The notes under the pieces were generated by a model, which saw nothing but the letters and a program-made list of their open reading frames with translations, was not told the origin of the DNA and did not search any database. Shown here in pieces: positions 41,314-50,802 of a DNA stretch of 52,675 nucleotides; position 1 is the stretch's first letter, and every line of letters begins with the position of its first letter. A program made the position numbers and the translations under genes. This stretch comes from Methylosinus sp. Ce-a6 (GTDB taxonomy: Bacteria; Pseudomonadota; Alphaproteobacteria; Rhizobiales; Beijerinckiaceae). Where the stretch lies: contig NZ_BGJX01000023.1 in NCBI RefSeq assembly GCF_009811655.1, forward strand, positions 1-52,675, written 5' to 3'.

Positions 41314-42060
41314 ATGATGACGGTGATCGACAGGCCGCCCGTAACCGAGGCGGCGACCACGCAATCGAAAGAAAAGCGTCTGGTCTGGGACTTGCCGGTG
41401 CGGCTGTTCCATTGGTCGCTCGTCGTCTCCTTCGTCGGCGCCTATGTGACCAACAGGCTCGGCGTCGCCTGGTTCGACTGGCACGTCCGATTCGGTTACG
41501 CCGTGCTCGCCCTCGTCCTCTTCCGCATTCTGTGGGGCGTCTTCGGCGCCGAGCATGCGCGGTTCTCGAGCTTTCTGCGACATCCGCGCGAGGCGTGGCT
41601 CTATGCGCGGCGTCTCCTGCGCGGAGAGGCTCCGCGCTACGCCGGGCACAATCCGCTCGGCGCGATCATGGTCGTCGCTCTGCTCCTCGGCCTCTCGTCG
41701 CAGGCGATCATGGGACTCTTCGCCAATGACGAGATTTTCAACGCCGGTCCTTTCGCCGGCGCGGTGAGCAAGGAGGCGAGCCTCCTGCTCACCTCGCTGC
41801 ACAAGAGGGGCTTCTATGTGCTGGCGGCCGCCGTCTTCGTCCATATCGTCGCGGTGATCGCCTATGTCACGGTGAAGCGTGAGGATCTTCTTCGCGCGAT
41901 GGTCACCGGGCGCAAGAGCGCCGCGGCCGTCCATCCGAAGGACGAAATCGCCTCGTCTCGCCTGCCGCTGGCCGCGACTCTGTTCGTCCTCGTCGTGGTC
42001 GCGCTCGCCGTGCTGACCTCCCTCGTCCCGGTGGACGCCGCCGGCGGCGACGCCTTCTGA
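41314..42060 (+). CDS. cytochrome b561-type membrane protein
   Basis: A 248-residue di-heme cytochrome b of the Ni/Fe-hydrogenase b-type/cytochrome b561 family. It begins with the typical VWDLPVRLFHWSLVVSF (heme His), then WHVRFGYAVLALVLFRILWG and GHNPLGAIMVVALLLGLSSQAIMG. The LHKRGFYVLAAAVFVHIVAVIAYV helix holds the last heme histidines, and a further C-terminal helix follows. It could pass electrons between quinol and the periplasmic c' proteins. It is the last gene of the cluster; a small hairpin (42061-42075) follows the stop. Confidence 0.92.
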   Translation: MMTVIDRPPVTEAATTQSKEKRLVWDLPVRLFHWSLVVSFVGAYVTNRLGVAWFDWHVRFGYAVLALVLFRILWGVFGAEHARFSSFLRHPREAWLYARRLLRGEAPRYAGHNPLGAIMVVALLLGLSSQAIMGLFANDEIFNAGPFAGAVSKEASLLLTSLHKRGFYVLAAAVFVHIVAVIAYVTVKREDLLRAMVTGRKSAAAVHPKDEIASSRLPLAATLFVLVVVALAVLTSLVPVDAAGGDAF

Positions 42061-42075
42061 AAGGACTGGGTCCTT
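42061..42075 (+). terminator. short hairpin after the cytochrome b gene
   Basis: AAGGAC-TGG-GTCCTT, a 6-bp stem directly after the stop codon, without a T-run. Weak terminator candidate for the 34-42 kb cluster. Confidence 0.35.
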
Positions 42076-42159
42076 CGCCGCGCTTGAGGCGCCGCGACGG
42101 CTGGGCTACGTAAGGAGCCGTAACGGGCATTCGATCGTCGCCGCTCGCCGAGGCTCCTC

Positions 42160-42756
42160 ATGGCTCGCCTTACCGCACTCGCCGTTTTTCTCCTTTTGCC
42201 GCTTTTGCCGCAATTTTCGGTCGCCCACGCGGTGGAGCGGCCCGCGGCCCATGGGGCGGCGGTCGCCAAACCCGGCGCCGCCAAGCCCGCGGCCGGCTCG
42301 ACGACGGCGCCGGCGCCCCGCGTGTTCGGCGACTGGCAATTGCGCTGCGTCGCCGCGAGCGAGCAGCAGCCGGCGCATCGCAGCTGCGAGATCCTGCAAT
42401 CCGTCCTCGCGAAGGACAAGAGCGCGACGATCGCCGAGATCGCCTTCGGCAAGCCCGACGCGACCGATTCCCTATCCATGACGATCGTTGTGCCGGTCAA
42501 TGTCGCTTTTCACGCGGTTCCGCGCGTGACGACGAGCGACGCGGATCGCCAGCCGTTCGAGCTCGCCTGGCGGCGTTGCGCGCCGGCCGGATGTTTCGCG
42601 AGCGCCGCTCTCGCCGATCAGACGCTCGCTCGCTGGCGCGCCTATGACGGCATGGGCAGCATCGCCTTCAAGGCCGCCTCCGGACAGGACGCGGCGCTGC
42701 CGGTGTCTTTTCACGGCCTCGCGCAGGCGCTGGACGCTCTCGCGCGCGAGCGTTGA
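42160..42756 (+). CDS. IalB-family (invasion associated locus B) protein
   Basis: A 198-residue exported protein. The signal peptide (MARLTALAVFLLLPLLPQFSVAHA) is followed by an Ala/Pro linker, then the IalB domain starting FGDWQLRC and including SCEILQSV, MTIVVPVNVAF and WRRCAPAGCFASAAL with two conserved cysteines. In pathogens IalB was linked to erythrocyte invasion, but the family is common in free-living Alphaproteobacteria, where its role is unknown. A 100-base gap separates it from the cytochrome b gene, so it may be a separate transcript. Confidence 0.9.
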   Translation: MARLTALAVFLLLPLLPQFSVAHAVERPAAHGAAVAKPGAAKPAAGSTTAPAPRVFGDWQLRCVAASEQQPAHRSCEILQSVLAKDKSATIAEIAFGKPDATDSLSMTIVVPVNVAFHAVPRVTTSDADRQPFELAWRRCAPAGCFASAALADQTLARWRAYDGMGSIAFKAASGQDAALPVSFHGLAQALDALARER

Positions 42757-43025
42757 CGAAATGTGGCAATATTGACACACAAATAGAAATTTGCCGCGCG
42801 CCAGACATCGGGCGGAAGCGTAGCGAAATACTTAAGCGGTTCACTTAGCGGGATTTTCCGCTTTGCTGTCGCCATGCCTGCGTCCGCGCTCGCCACAGCT
42901 GTGGCCTTGCCGGCATTCCCGATCGAAAATACAACCGAAAGCCGTGCAGAAATACGCGAGTCGGCTCCAGTCGGCCGGCTTCCGGCGGGATTTTGTCGTT
43001 GATTGCTGTGTTCTGGAGACTATGA

Positions 43026-46000
43026 ATGATCCGTCCGTCCGGCCGCCCGAATAATTGGGCCCCTCATACCGTCTCCTCTCCTCGTTCGGCGGACTCCGCG
43101 CATCGGCGAGGCCTTCTGCTCGGCGCTTCAGCGATCAGCATCGCCCTTTCCTTCGGTCTTTCGGGACCTGCTATCGCGCAGCAGGCCGGCGGCGCAGGCG
43201 GCAATCCGGGCGGCGGCGCGGCGGGAACGACCAATAGCGCCGGCGTCGGCTCGGCGGGCGGCGATGCGACCAACGCCGTCGGCGGCGGCGGCGGCGGCGT
43301 CAATGCGGCCGGCGGCGCGGGCGGCGGCGGCGCGGCGGGCGGAACGGCTCCGGGCGGCGCCGGAACCAATGGCGCGGCCAATCAGGGCGGCGGCGGCGGC
43401 GCGGGCGCGGCGCCGCTCTTCACTCTCTCCAATGCGACCGTGATTGCGAACACGACCGGCGCCGCCGGGGGCGCCGGCGGCGCCGGTGGTTCGGGAACGG
43501 GCTCGGGCGGCGGCGGCGGCGCGGGCGGCAATATCGTCAATGTGACCGGCGCGGCCTTCCCCAGCGGCGTCAACGCTGGCGTGACAGCGACGGGCGGGGC
43601 CGGCGGAGCGGGCGGCTCGGCGACCGGAACCTCCGGCAATGGCGGCGCGGGCGGCGGCGGCGGCTCGGTCTTCCTGTTCACTGGCTCTGGAGCCGATGTG
43701 AACATCAATGGCGCGGCCGTCGGCGGCGCGGGCGGCGCCGGCGGAAACAGCGGCTCTCTCTTCGGCAATGGCGGCGCGGGCGGCGCGGGCGGCGCGGCTA
43801 TTTTCGCCGTAGGCGCGCTGGGGACCTTGACCAACGCCGGCGCGATCACGGGCGGCGCGGGCGGCGTCGGCGGGACCACCGCGACCGGCGTCGGCGGCGC
43901 TGGCGGAGCCGGCGGGGTCGGCGTCTCGGCGAACGCCGGCGGAACGATCGTCAATTCCACGACGATAACCGGCGGCGCGGGCGGCGCCGGAGGCAGCGGC
44001 GCGGCCGCGGGCAATGGCGGAGCCGCCGTCTTCGGCTCCGGCCTGACGATCGTCAATTCCGGCTCGATCATCGGCGGCGCCGCGGGCGGAGCGGGCGGCT
44101 CGGCCGGCCCCGCGCTCGATCTCTCGGGCGCCAATCGATTGACGACGCTCGGAGCCGGAAGCCTCAGCGGCGACATTCGCGCCAATGGCGGAACGCTGAC
44201 GCTCGACCAGACGACCGCCGGCGCCGGGGCGACTTATGCGAACAGGATCGTCGACACGGGCGGCAGTCTCAATGTCGTCGTCGACGCCGGCGCGAATGCG
44301 GTGACGCTGAGCAACGCCGCCAATAATCAGTTCCAGACCCAGGTGAGGAGCGGCGCGCTCTCCATCACCAATGCGGGCGCTCTCGGCGGCGGCGACGTCA
44401 CGCTCGCCGCAGGCGGCGCGACGCAACCCGTTTTCCAGCTCGCGGCGGGCGCCGGCGCGCAAACTCTCACTCAGAATTTCACCATTGCCGCCGGCGTCTC
44501 GGGAACGATCGGCGCCGGCGCCGGCTCGACCCTGACGCTCGCGCCCGGAGCCGGCAAGTCGCTGAACTTCAATGGCGGGGCGGGAACGACGCTTCATTTC
44601 GGGTCCGCGGTCGCCACGGGAACCGTGGTTCTGGCGCCGAGTTCCTCCCCCGTCGGCTCCAATCCGGGCGCGGCCTCGGTGGACGGAGGGACGCTGCGCC
44701 TCGGCAATGCGGCTGGCGCCGGCGTGGTCACCGCGATTCAGGGCGGGCTCACCGTCGGCAAGGACGCGACAACCGCCACGCTCGACGCCAATGGCTTCGG
44801 TTTCACGGCCAATAATCTGAGCGGCTCGGCAGGCGGCGTCATCACCAATAACGGCGCCGGCCCCGTGACCGTCACGGCCCGCAACACCGCCGGCACCACT
44901 TATTCCGGCGCGATCAAGGACGGCGCCGGCAAGGTCGCGCTCGACGTCCAGAGCGCGGGCGGCGTGCTGACGCTCGCCGGTGCGAACACTTATACCGGCG
45001 CGACCACTGTCGGAACCGGCAATACCTTGCGGGCCGGCGCCGACAACGCCTTCAGCCGGGGCAGCGCGACGACGGTCGGCGGAACGCTCGATCTCGGCGG
45101 CAGACCGCAGAATATCGACACGGTCGATCTCGCCGGCGGCCGCATTCGCAATGGCCGTCTGACCAGCGCCAATGGAATTGCGTCCACGGGCGGCGTCGTC
45201 GAGAGCATCTCCGGCTACACCGGGTTGACGACGACAACCGGCACGACCAAGCTCGACGGATTCAATTCTTATTCGGGCGCCACGATAGTCAATGGCGGGA
45301 CGTTGCAATTGATCAGCGACACCGGCCTCAGCGGCCTGAGCGCGCTGACGGTCAACGCCGGGGGAACTTTCGATCTCAATGGCCGCAATGCCGTTGTCGC
45401 CGGCATAGGCGGGACGGGAACCGTCACCACCAATGGCGGCGCATCGACGCTGACCTTCAGCCTGCTGACGGACTCGACCTTCGCCGGCGTGATGCGCGAT
45501 GGCTCACTCCCCGCCAACCAATTGTCCGTCGAGGTCTCCGGCGGAAATACGCTGACGGTCACGGGGCAGAACATCTATTCCGGCACGACGCAGATCGACG
45601 CCAATTCCGGCCTCACCGTCGCGGCGGGCGGCGCGATCGGCAACGCCGTCAATCCCGCGGGCGCGATCAATGTCGATGGAGCGCTGACCATCGAGAACGG
45701 CGGCTCCGTCGATACGGGCGCCAATAATCTCACCAATCAGGGCGTCCTCACCATAGAGGCGGGCGGCCGTCTCACCGACGATCTCATCAATAATGGCGTG
45801 GTCAATAACGCCGGCTTCGTGACAGCCAATCTCCAGAACAATGCGCCGGGCGTCGTCACCAATCAGGGCCCGACCGGCATCTGGCAGGGCAATGTCGTCG
45901 TGAACAGCGGCACGATCGTCAATGAGGCGGGCGCCAATTGGATCGGCAATGTCAACGCCGGCGCGAATACGGGAACGATCGACAATCGCGGCGTCTGGAC

Positions 46001-49000
46001 CGGCAATATCGGCAATAATCTCGGCTTGCTCGGCAACAGCGGAACGATCACCGGAACGGTGACCAATTCCGGGACGTTCGGCAATCTCGCGGGCGGCGTC
46101 GTCTCGGGTCTCGTCACCCAGGCGGCCGGAACGACGACCAACGCCGGCAGCCTCATCGGCGGCGCGACGGTCACTGGCGGTCTGCTGACCAATAATAATC
46201 AGATCGTCGGAGCCGTCGCCGTCACCGGCGGCCGGCTCGACAATAATGCGACGATCTCCGGCGCGGTCGACAATTCGGCGATTTTCAACAATAACGCCGG
46301 CGGCAATGTCACCGGCGGGCTGAAAACCTCCGGAACGGCGACCAACGCCCAAGGCGCGACGATCAGCGGCGGCGTCAATATCGTCAGCGGCGGCGCGTTC
46401 ACCACTCTCGGCGTGGTCAATGGCGGGCTCGTCAATTCCGGAACGACCAATGCGCAGGGCACGATCAACGGCGTCGTGCAGAATCTCGCCGGCTCTTTCA
46501 CCGTCACCGGCAATCTGAGGACGGATGCGGTGCAGAACTCCGCGGGCGCGACCGTCGATGTCACCGCGGGCACGACGACCGGCGCCGCCGGCGTATTGTC
46601 CGTCACCAACGCCGGCAATCTCTTCGTGCGCAATGGCGCGACGCTCACCGCGCTCGGCGGCGTGACCAATTCTGGCGCGATCACCGTCGAGCTGGGCGGC
46701 ACGGTCAATGACGCGCTCACCAATACGGGCGTGGTGAACAATTTCGGCGTCTATAATGGCGATCTCATCAATTCCGGCGCCGCGGCGGTCGTGACCAACA
46801 AATCGACGGGCGTGTGGACCGGCAATGTGCTGTCGAACACGACCGGCGCGCAGGTCGTCAATCAGGGCTCCTGGGTCGGCGACGCCTCCAATGCGAGCGG
46901 GAGGATCGACAATCAGGCGAGCTGGACCGGCGCGGTGAACAATGGCGCCGGCGGAACATTCGCGAACTCGACCGCCGCCTCCACGCTCTCCGGCCTGCTG
47001 ATGACGTCGGGAACGGCGACCAACGCCGGCACGCTGAACGGCGGCGCGCTCGTGCTCGGCGGAACGCTGAATTCGAGCGGAACGATCAACAATGGCGCGA
47101 CCGTCAACGCCGGAACGCTGACGACGACCGGAACCGTCAATGGCGGCTTGGTCAATGGAGTCGCCGGAACGGTCTTCGCCTCGGGCGCGATCAATGGACA
47201 GATCGACAATAGCGGCCAATTCACGCTGAACGGCGCGCTCACGAACAACGGGTCGACGGTCAACAACAACGCCGGCGCGACGCTCGCCGTCAACGCGTTC
47301 AATTTCACCAATATAGGCGCGCTCAACAATAATGGCGCGATCGCCATCGCCGGCGGCGCGCTCGCCGTGAATGGAACGCTCACTCAGGCCGCCGGCTCGA
47401 TCCAGAACATCGGCGGCACGATCACGGCCAATGCGATCAACGAGACCGGCGGCCTCATCACCAACAGCGGGGTCGTCAACGCGACGTCCTTCGCGGTCAA
47501 TGGCGGCGTTCTGACGAACAACGCCGGCGGTCTGGTGACGACGAATGCGCTCGCCATCGGCGCCGGCGGCACGGTCGGCAATAATGCGACGATCACATCG
47601 GCCACGACGATCCAGAACGTCGGCCTCGTCAACAACAACAATGGCGGAACGCTGAACGGCGGCCTCGATAATAAGGGGACCTTCAACAATAACGCCGGCG
47701 CGATCCTCAATAACGGCCTGATCAATAGCGCGACGGCGACCAATGGCGGGACCATCAATGGAGGGGTGCTCAATAGCGGCTCCTTCGCGACGACCGGCGC
47801 CGTCAACGGCGGGCTGACCAACGCCGCGGCGGGCGTGGTGACAGCCGCCGGCTCGATCGCCGGCGGCGTGACCAACGCCGGCTCCTTCACCGTGACCGGC
47901 GCGCTCGCCAATGGCGGCGGCAATTTCGCCAATAACGGCGTCGGCACGCTCGTCGTTCAGGGCGGCGACTACACGAACGTCGGGACTCTGACGAACAGCT
48001 CGACGGCGGCGACCGGCGTGTCCGTCTCCGCGGGACGCACGCTCTCGGCGACCAATGTGACGAACGTCGCCGGCGCGACCATCGCCAATTTCGGCGCCTT
48101 GGTCTCGGCCAACGCCATTCAGAACCTTGGAACTTTCAACAATTCCGGCGCGGTCGCGGGCAGCCTCAATAATCTCGGCGCCTTCACTCAGCTCACCGGC
48201 GGCTCGCTGACCGGGGGCTTGGCGAATAGCGGAACGGCCAATGTGAGAGGCTCGCTCGCCGGCGGCGTGACCAACACCGGCTCCTTCACCGTCACCGGAG
48301 CGCTGGTCAACAATGGCGGCAATTTCGCCAATAATGGCGCGGGAACGCTTGTCGTCGCCGGCGGCGACTACGCCAATATCGGCGCGCTGACCAACAGCTC
48401 CACGGCGGCGACCGGCGTCGCCATCTCCGCGGGCCGGACGCTCAGCGCGGCGGGCGTGACCAACAACGCCGGCGCGATCATCGTCAACAGCGGGACGCTC
48501 GCCTCGACCGGCGGCGCCGTTCAGAACGCCGGAACGCTGATCACGACGGGCGCGCTCACCGGCGGTCTCAATAACAGCGGCGTGGCCAATGCGGCGGGCT
48601 CCATCGCCGGCGGCGTGGCCAACACCGGCGCATTCACCGTGACCGGCGCGCTGACCAATGGCGGCGCCGATTTCGCCAATAATGGCGCGGGAACGCTGAT
48701 CGTCTCCGGCGGCGATTATGCGACTATCGGCGCTCTGACCAATAGCTCGACCGCGGCGGTCGGCGTGTCGATCGCCTCCGGACGGACGCTCTCGGCGACG
48801 AGCGCGACGAACAATGCCGGCTCGACGCTCACCATTTCCGGCGGCGCGCTGCAGACGACGAATGGCCTGGTGAATCAGGGAAGGGTGAACGGCGCCGGCG
48901 CCATAGGCGGCGGGGTGACGAACACCGGGACATTCACGGTGACCGGCGCGCTCGACAATGGCGGCGGCAATTTCGCCAATAACGGCAATGGCGCCCTCCT

Positions 49001-50606
49001 CGTCGACGCCGGCAATTACGCCAATATCGGCGTGCTGACGAACAGCTCGCTGGGCGATCCCACCGCCGGCGCGCAGTTCCAGGGCATAGGCGTCTCGCTC
49101 GCTCATGGCCGCACGCTCGGCGCGACGAGCGTCGTGAATAATGCGACGATCGCGCTCGGCGATCGGACGACGAGCTCGACGGTCAATGCGACCATCGCCG
49201 GCAATCTCACCAATAATGGAACGCTCGATCTCGCCGCGGCCAATCAGGTCGTGGCGAATGGCGCGACCGCGGCCGCTCTCGCCAATTCGCTCACCGTCAA
49301 CGGCAGTTACACGGGCGGCGGCGTGCTGAATGTGGCGGCGCGCTTCGCCGATCTCGGCGGACAGCGGGCGGGCGAGCTGCTGGTGAACGGCGCCGGCGGC
49401 GGCAATGCGACGACGGTGATCGTCAATCCGTTCCAGAATGCGACCGGCTTCTTCGGCAGCCCGATCCTCATCGCCAGGACCGATCCGGGTTCGACATCGA
49501 CCTTCGTGCTCGGCAACGCCAACACGTCGGTCGGCTCCGCGCAGGCGCTCAACACCGGCCTTGTCAGCTTCAGCCTGCAGGAGCTCAACGCCGGCCAATG
49601 GTATCTGGTGCCCAATCTCGACACCGGATCATTGTCCGCGGTCGGCGGCAGCATCGCTTCGGCGATCGCCTCCGCCACCACCGGCTTCTTCCAGAGCGCC
49701 TCGGCCTTCGTGCAGTCGCGGCCGGACAGCAAGCCGAACGCCGTCGACTTCGGTCTTTGGTCGCGCGCCGCCGTCGGCCGCTCCGATCTCGCGAGCTCCT
49801 CCAGCGCGCCGTCGCCGTCGGGCGCCCCGTCGGTCAGCAATGAGAAGACCCGCACGCTCTACAGCGGCTACCAAGCCGGCCTCGACGCCTCGCTCTCCAA
49901 CATCGAGAACACGCAGATCAACGTCCATGGCGGCGTCATGGCGGGCCAATATCTCTCCAACTCCTTCGAGCTGCTCGGCTCCGGCACGAAGACCCGATTC
50001 GACGTGCCCTTCGTCGGCGTCTATGCGGTCGCGACCGGCTTCGGCTTCTTCGCCGACGTCCAGTTCCGTCATGATTTCTGGAACGCCGACATCACCAATT
50101 ATCGCGCGGGCCTCAACGAAAGCCCGCTCCAGGGCCGCGGCTGGGCGGGCTCCGCCTCGCTCGGCTATCATTGGGATCTGCCCAATGACTGGTTCATCGA
50201 GCCTTCCGCCGCGATCAATGTCACCAGCGTCGATTTCGACCGGCTGCAGGTCGCGGCCGGGACGACCCCGGCCTATCTCGTCCTCGAAACGGTGCGGTCG
50301 ACGCTCGGCCGCATCGGCCTGCGGGCGGGCACGTCCTTCGTCGTCGAGAATAAATTCGCCTTCCAACCCTTCGCCTCGGTCAGCGGCTGGAACGAATTCG
50401 AGACCAATCTGAAGGAGAGCTTCCAGCAGAACGTCACCTATGTGCCGATCACCGTGTCGCGCTCCGGCGCTTTCGCGCAATTCGGCCTCGGCGTTTCGGC
50501 GCAGATCATCGATACGGGCTGGGTCGGCTTCCTGCGCGGCGATTATCGCACCGGCGAGAAGCTGAGCGGCGCGGCGCTCAACGGCGGCGTGTCCTACCGC
50601 TTCTGA
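43026..50606 (+). CDS. giant autotransporter with glycine-rich N-terminus
   Basis: A 2,526-residue type V secreted protein. The signal region ends near LSGPAIAQQ (about residue 51). Residues 52-355 are almost pure Gly/Ala/Asn (GGAGGAGG runs). Next come beta-helix passenger repeats, including autotransporter-associated strand motifs such as LTLAGANTYTGATTVGTGNTL (about 648) and GFNSYSGATIVNGGTLQL (about 745). Long Asn/Gly-rich NNG/NSG repeats follow to about 2,070. The last ~270 residues form the outer-membrane barrel ending GGVSYRF with terminal Phe. GGAG precedes ATG 43026. Probably an adhesin or biofilm protein. A 269-base gap (42757-43025) precedes it; I saw no convincing promoter there. 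Confidence 0.93.
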   Translation: MIRPSGRPNNWAPHTVSSPRSADSAHRRGLLLGASAISIALSFGLSGPAIAQQAGGAGGNPGGGAAGTTNSAGVGSAGGDATNAVGGGGGGVNAAGGAGGGGAAGGTAPGGAGTNGAANQGGGGGAGAAPLFTLSNATVIANTTGAAGGAGGAGGSGTGSGGGGGAGGNIVNVTGAAFPSGVNAGVTATGGAGGAGGSATGTSGNGGAGGGGGSVFLFTGSGADVNINGAAVGGAGGAGGNSGSLFGNGGAGGAGGAAIFAVGALGTLTNAGAITGGAGGVGGTTATGVGGAGGAGGVGVSANAGGTIVNSTTITGGAGGAGGSGAAAGNGGAAVFGSGLTIVNSGSIIGGAAGGAGGSAGPALDLSGANRLTTLGAGSLSGDIRANGGTLTLDQTTAGAGATYANRIVDTGGSLNVVVDAGANAVTLSNAANNQFQTQVRSGALSITNAGALGGGDVTLAAGGATQPVFQLAAGAGAQTLTQNFTIAAGVSGTIGAGAGSTLTLAPGAGKSLNFNGGAGTTLHFGSAVATGTVVLAPSSSPVGSNPGAASVDGGTLRLGNAAGAGVVTAIQGGLTVGKDATTATLDANGFGFTANNLSGSAGGVITNNGAGPVTVTARNTAGTTYSGAIKDGAGKVALDVQSAGGVLTLAGANTYTGATTVGTGNTLRAGADNAFSRGSATTVGGTLDLGGRPQNIDTVDLAGGRIRNGRLTSANGIASTGGVVESISGYTGLTTTTGTTKLDGFNSYSGATIVNGGTLQLISDTGLSGLSALTVNAGGTFDLNGRNAVVAGIGGTGTVTTNGGASTLTFSLLTDSTFAGVMRDGSLPANQLSVEVSGGNTLTVTGQNIYSGTTQIDANSGLTVAAGGAIGNAVNPAGAINVDGALTIENGGSVDTGANNLTNQGVLTIEAGGRLTDDLINNGVVNNAGFVTANLQNNAPGVVTNQGPTGIWQGNVVVNSGTIVNEAGANWIGNVNAGANTGTIDNRGVWTGNIGNNLGLLGNSGTITGTVTNSGTFGNLAGGVVSGLVTQAAGTTTNAGSLIGGATVTGGLLTNNNQIVGAVAVTGGRLDNNATISGAVDNSAIFNNNAGGNVTGGLKTSGTATNAQGATISGGVNIVSGGAFTTLGVVNGGLVNSGTTNAQGTINGVVQNLAGSFTVTGNLRTDAVQNSAGATVDVTAGTTTGAAGVLSVTNAGNLFVRNGATLTALGGVTNSGAITVELGGTVNDALTNTGVVNNFGVYNGDLINSGAAAVVTNKSTGVWTGNVLSNTTGAQVVNQGSWVGDASNASGRIDNQASWTGAVNNGAGGTFANSTAASTLSGLLMTSGTATNAGTLNGGALVLGGTLNSSGTINNGATVNAGTLTTTGTVNGGLVNGVAGTVFASGAINGQIDNSGQFTLNGALTNNGSTVNNNAGATLAVNAFNFTNIGALNNNGAIAIAGGALAVNGTLTQAAGSIQNIGGTITANAINETGGLITNSGVVNATSFAVNGGVLTNNAGGLVTTNALAIGAGGTVGNNATITSATTIQNVGLVNNNNGGTLNGGLDNKGTFNNNAGAILNNGLINSATATNGGTINGGVLNSGSFATTGAVNGGLTNAAAGVVTAAGSIAGGVTNAGSFTVTGALANGGGNFANNGVGTLVVQGGDYTNVGTLTNSSTAATGVSVSAGRTLSATNVTNVAGATIANFGALVSANAIQNLGTFNNSGAVAGSLNNLGAFTQLTGGSLTGGLANSGTANVRGSLAGGVTNTGSFTVTGALVNNGGNFANNGAGTLVVAGGDYANIGALTNSSTAATGVAISAGRTLSAAGVTNNAGAIIVNSGTLASTGGAVQNAGTLITTGALTGGLNNSGVANAAGSIAGGVANTGAFTVTGALTNGGADFANNGAGTLIVSGGDYATIGALTNSSTAAVGVSIASGRTLSATSATNNAGSTLTISGGALQTTNGLVNQGRVNGAGAIGGGVTNTGTFTVTGALDNGGGNFANNGNGALLVDAGNYANIGVLTNSSLGDPTAGAQFQGIGVSLAHGRTLGATSVVNNATIALGDRTTSSTVNATIAGNLTNNGTLDLAAANQVVANGATAAALANSLTVNGSYTGGGVLNVAARFADLGGQRAGELLVNGAGGGNATTVIVNPFQNATGFFGSPILIARTDPGSTSTFVLGNANTSVGSAQALNTGLVSFSLQELNAGQWYLVPNLDTGSLSAVGGSIASAIASATTGFFQSASAFVQSRPDSKPNAVDFGLWSRAAVGRSDLASSSSAPSPSGAPSVSNEKTRTLYSGYQAGLDASLSNIENTQINVHGGVMAGQYLSNSFELLGSGTKTRFDVPFVGVYAVATGFGFFADVQFRHDFWNADITNYRAGLNESPLQGRGWAGSASLGYHWDLPNDWFIEPSAAINVTSVDFDRLQVAAGTTPAYLVLETVRSTLGRIGLRAGTSFVVENKFAFQPFASVSGWNEFETNLKESFQQNVTYVPITVSRSGAFAQFGLGVSAQIIDTGWVGFLRGDYRTGEKLSGAALNGGVSYRF
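47862..49230 (+). repeat. four long degenerate repeats in the autotransporter passenger
   Basis: Each unit begins GGV(T/A)N(T/A)G(S/A/T)FTVTGAL, continues with FANNG-GTL-V-GGDY--IG-LTNSS, and ends with a GRTLSAT--TNNAG segment. Unit starts are near 47862, 48261, 48609 and 48908, so lengths shrink from about 399 to 348 to 299 bases. Differences lie mainly in the second half of each unit. They look like tandem duplications in decay. Confidence 0.85.
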
Positions 50607-50607
50607 G

Positions 50608-50624
50608 CGGCCTCGCCGTTTTTT
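50608..50624 (+). terminator. Rho-independent terminator after the autotransporter gene
   Basis: CGGC-CTC-GCCG followed by six T residues (50619-50624), starting two bases after the stop. The stem is short but GC-only. Confidence 0.6.
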
Positions 50625-50626
50625 GG

Positions 50627-50650
50627 AGGCGGAAGCGAGCGCTTCCGCCT
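50627..50650. repeat. perfect 10-bp hairpin
   Basis: AGGCGGAAGC, loop GAGC, GCTTCCGCCT. It lies between the terminator and a reverse copy of the GTTTCC dispersed repeat, and may be part of it. Confidence 0.75.
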
Positions 50651-50653
50651 TTG

Positions 50654-50687
50654 CAGCCGAGGTGGACGCCGGTTCGGCGTCGGAAGC
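50654..50687 (-). repeat. GTTTCC...GGAAAC dispersed repeat, copy 3, reverse orientation
   Basis: CAGCCGAGGTGGACGCCGG followed by TTCGGCGTCGGAAGC is the reverse complement of copies 1 and 2 with few changes. The following GCGCGTCGAAACAAAAGCC also matches the flank of copy 2. It is followed by about 100 bases without visible features before the M48 gene. Confidence 0.8.
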
Positions 50688-50802
50688 GCGTCGAAACAAA
50701 AGCCGAGAAAACCCTTCGGCGCGCCGCCGACCGAGCCGGGGCGTCGAACCCCTTGCGGCGAAAGTTTGCTTTCCGCTCCCGGTTCCGCCACTCTCCCACG
50801 CC

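Noticed and set aside
47862..49230. Regular repeats considered as a CRISPR array
   Set aside because: Units are 300-400 bases, degenerate, in frame and part of the passenger domain.
45504..49598. Minus-strand frame of 1,364 codons antisense to the autotransporter
   Set aside because: It results from the repeated GGC/GCC/AAC codons of the plus strand. It lacks a signal peptide, domain or ribosome site.
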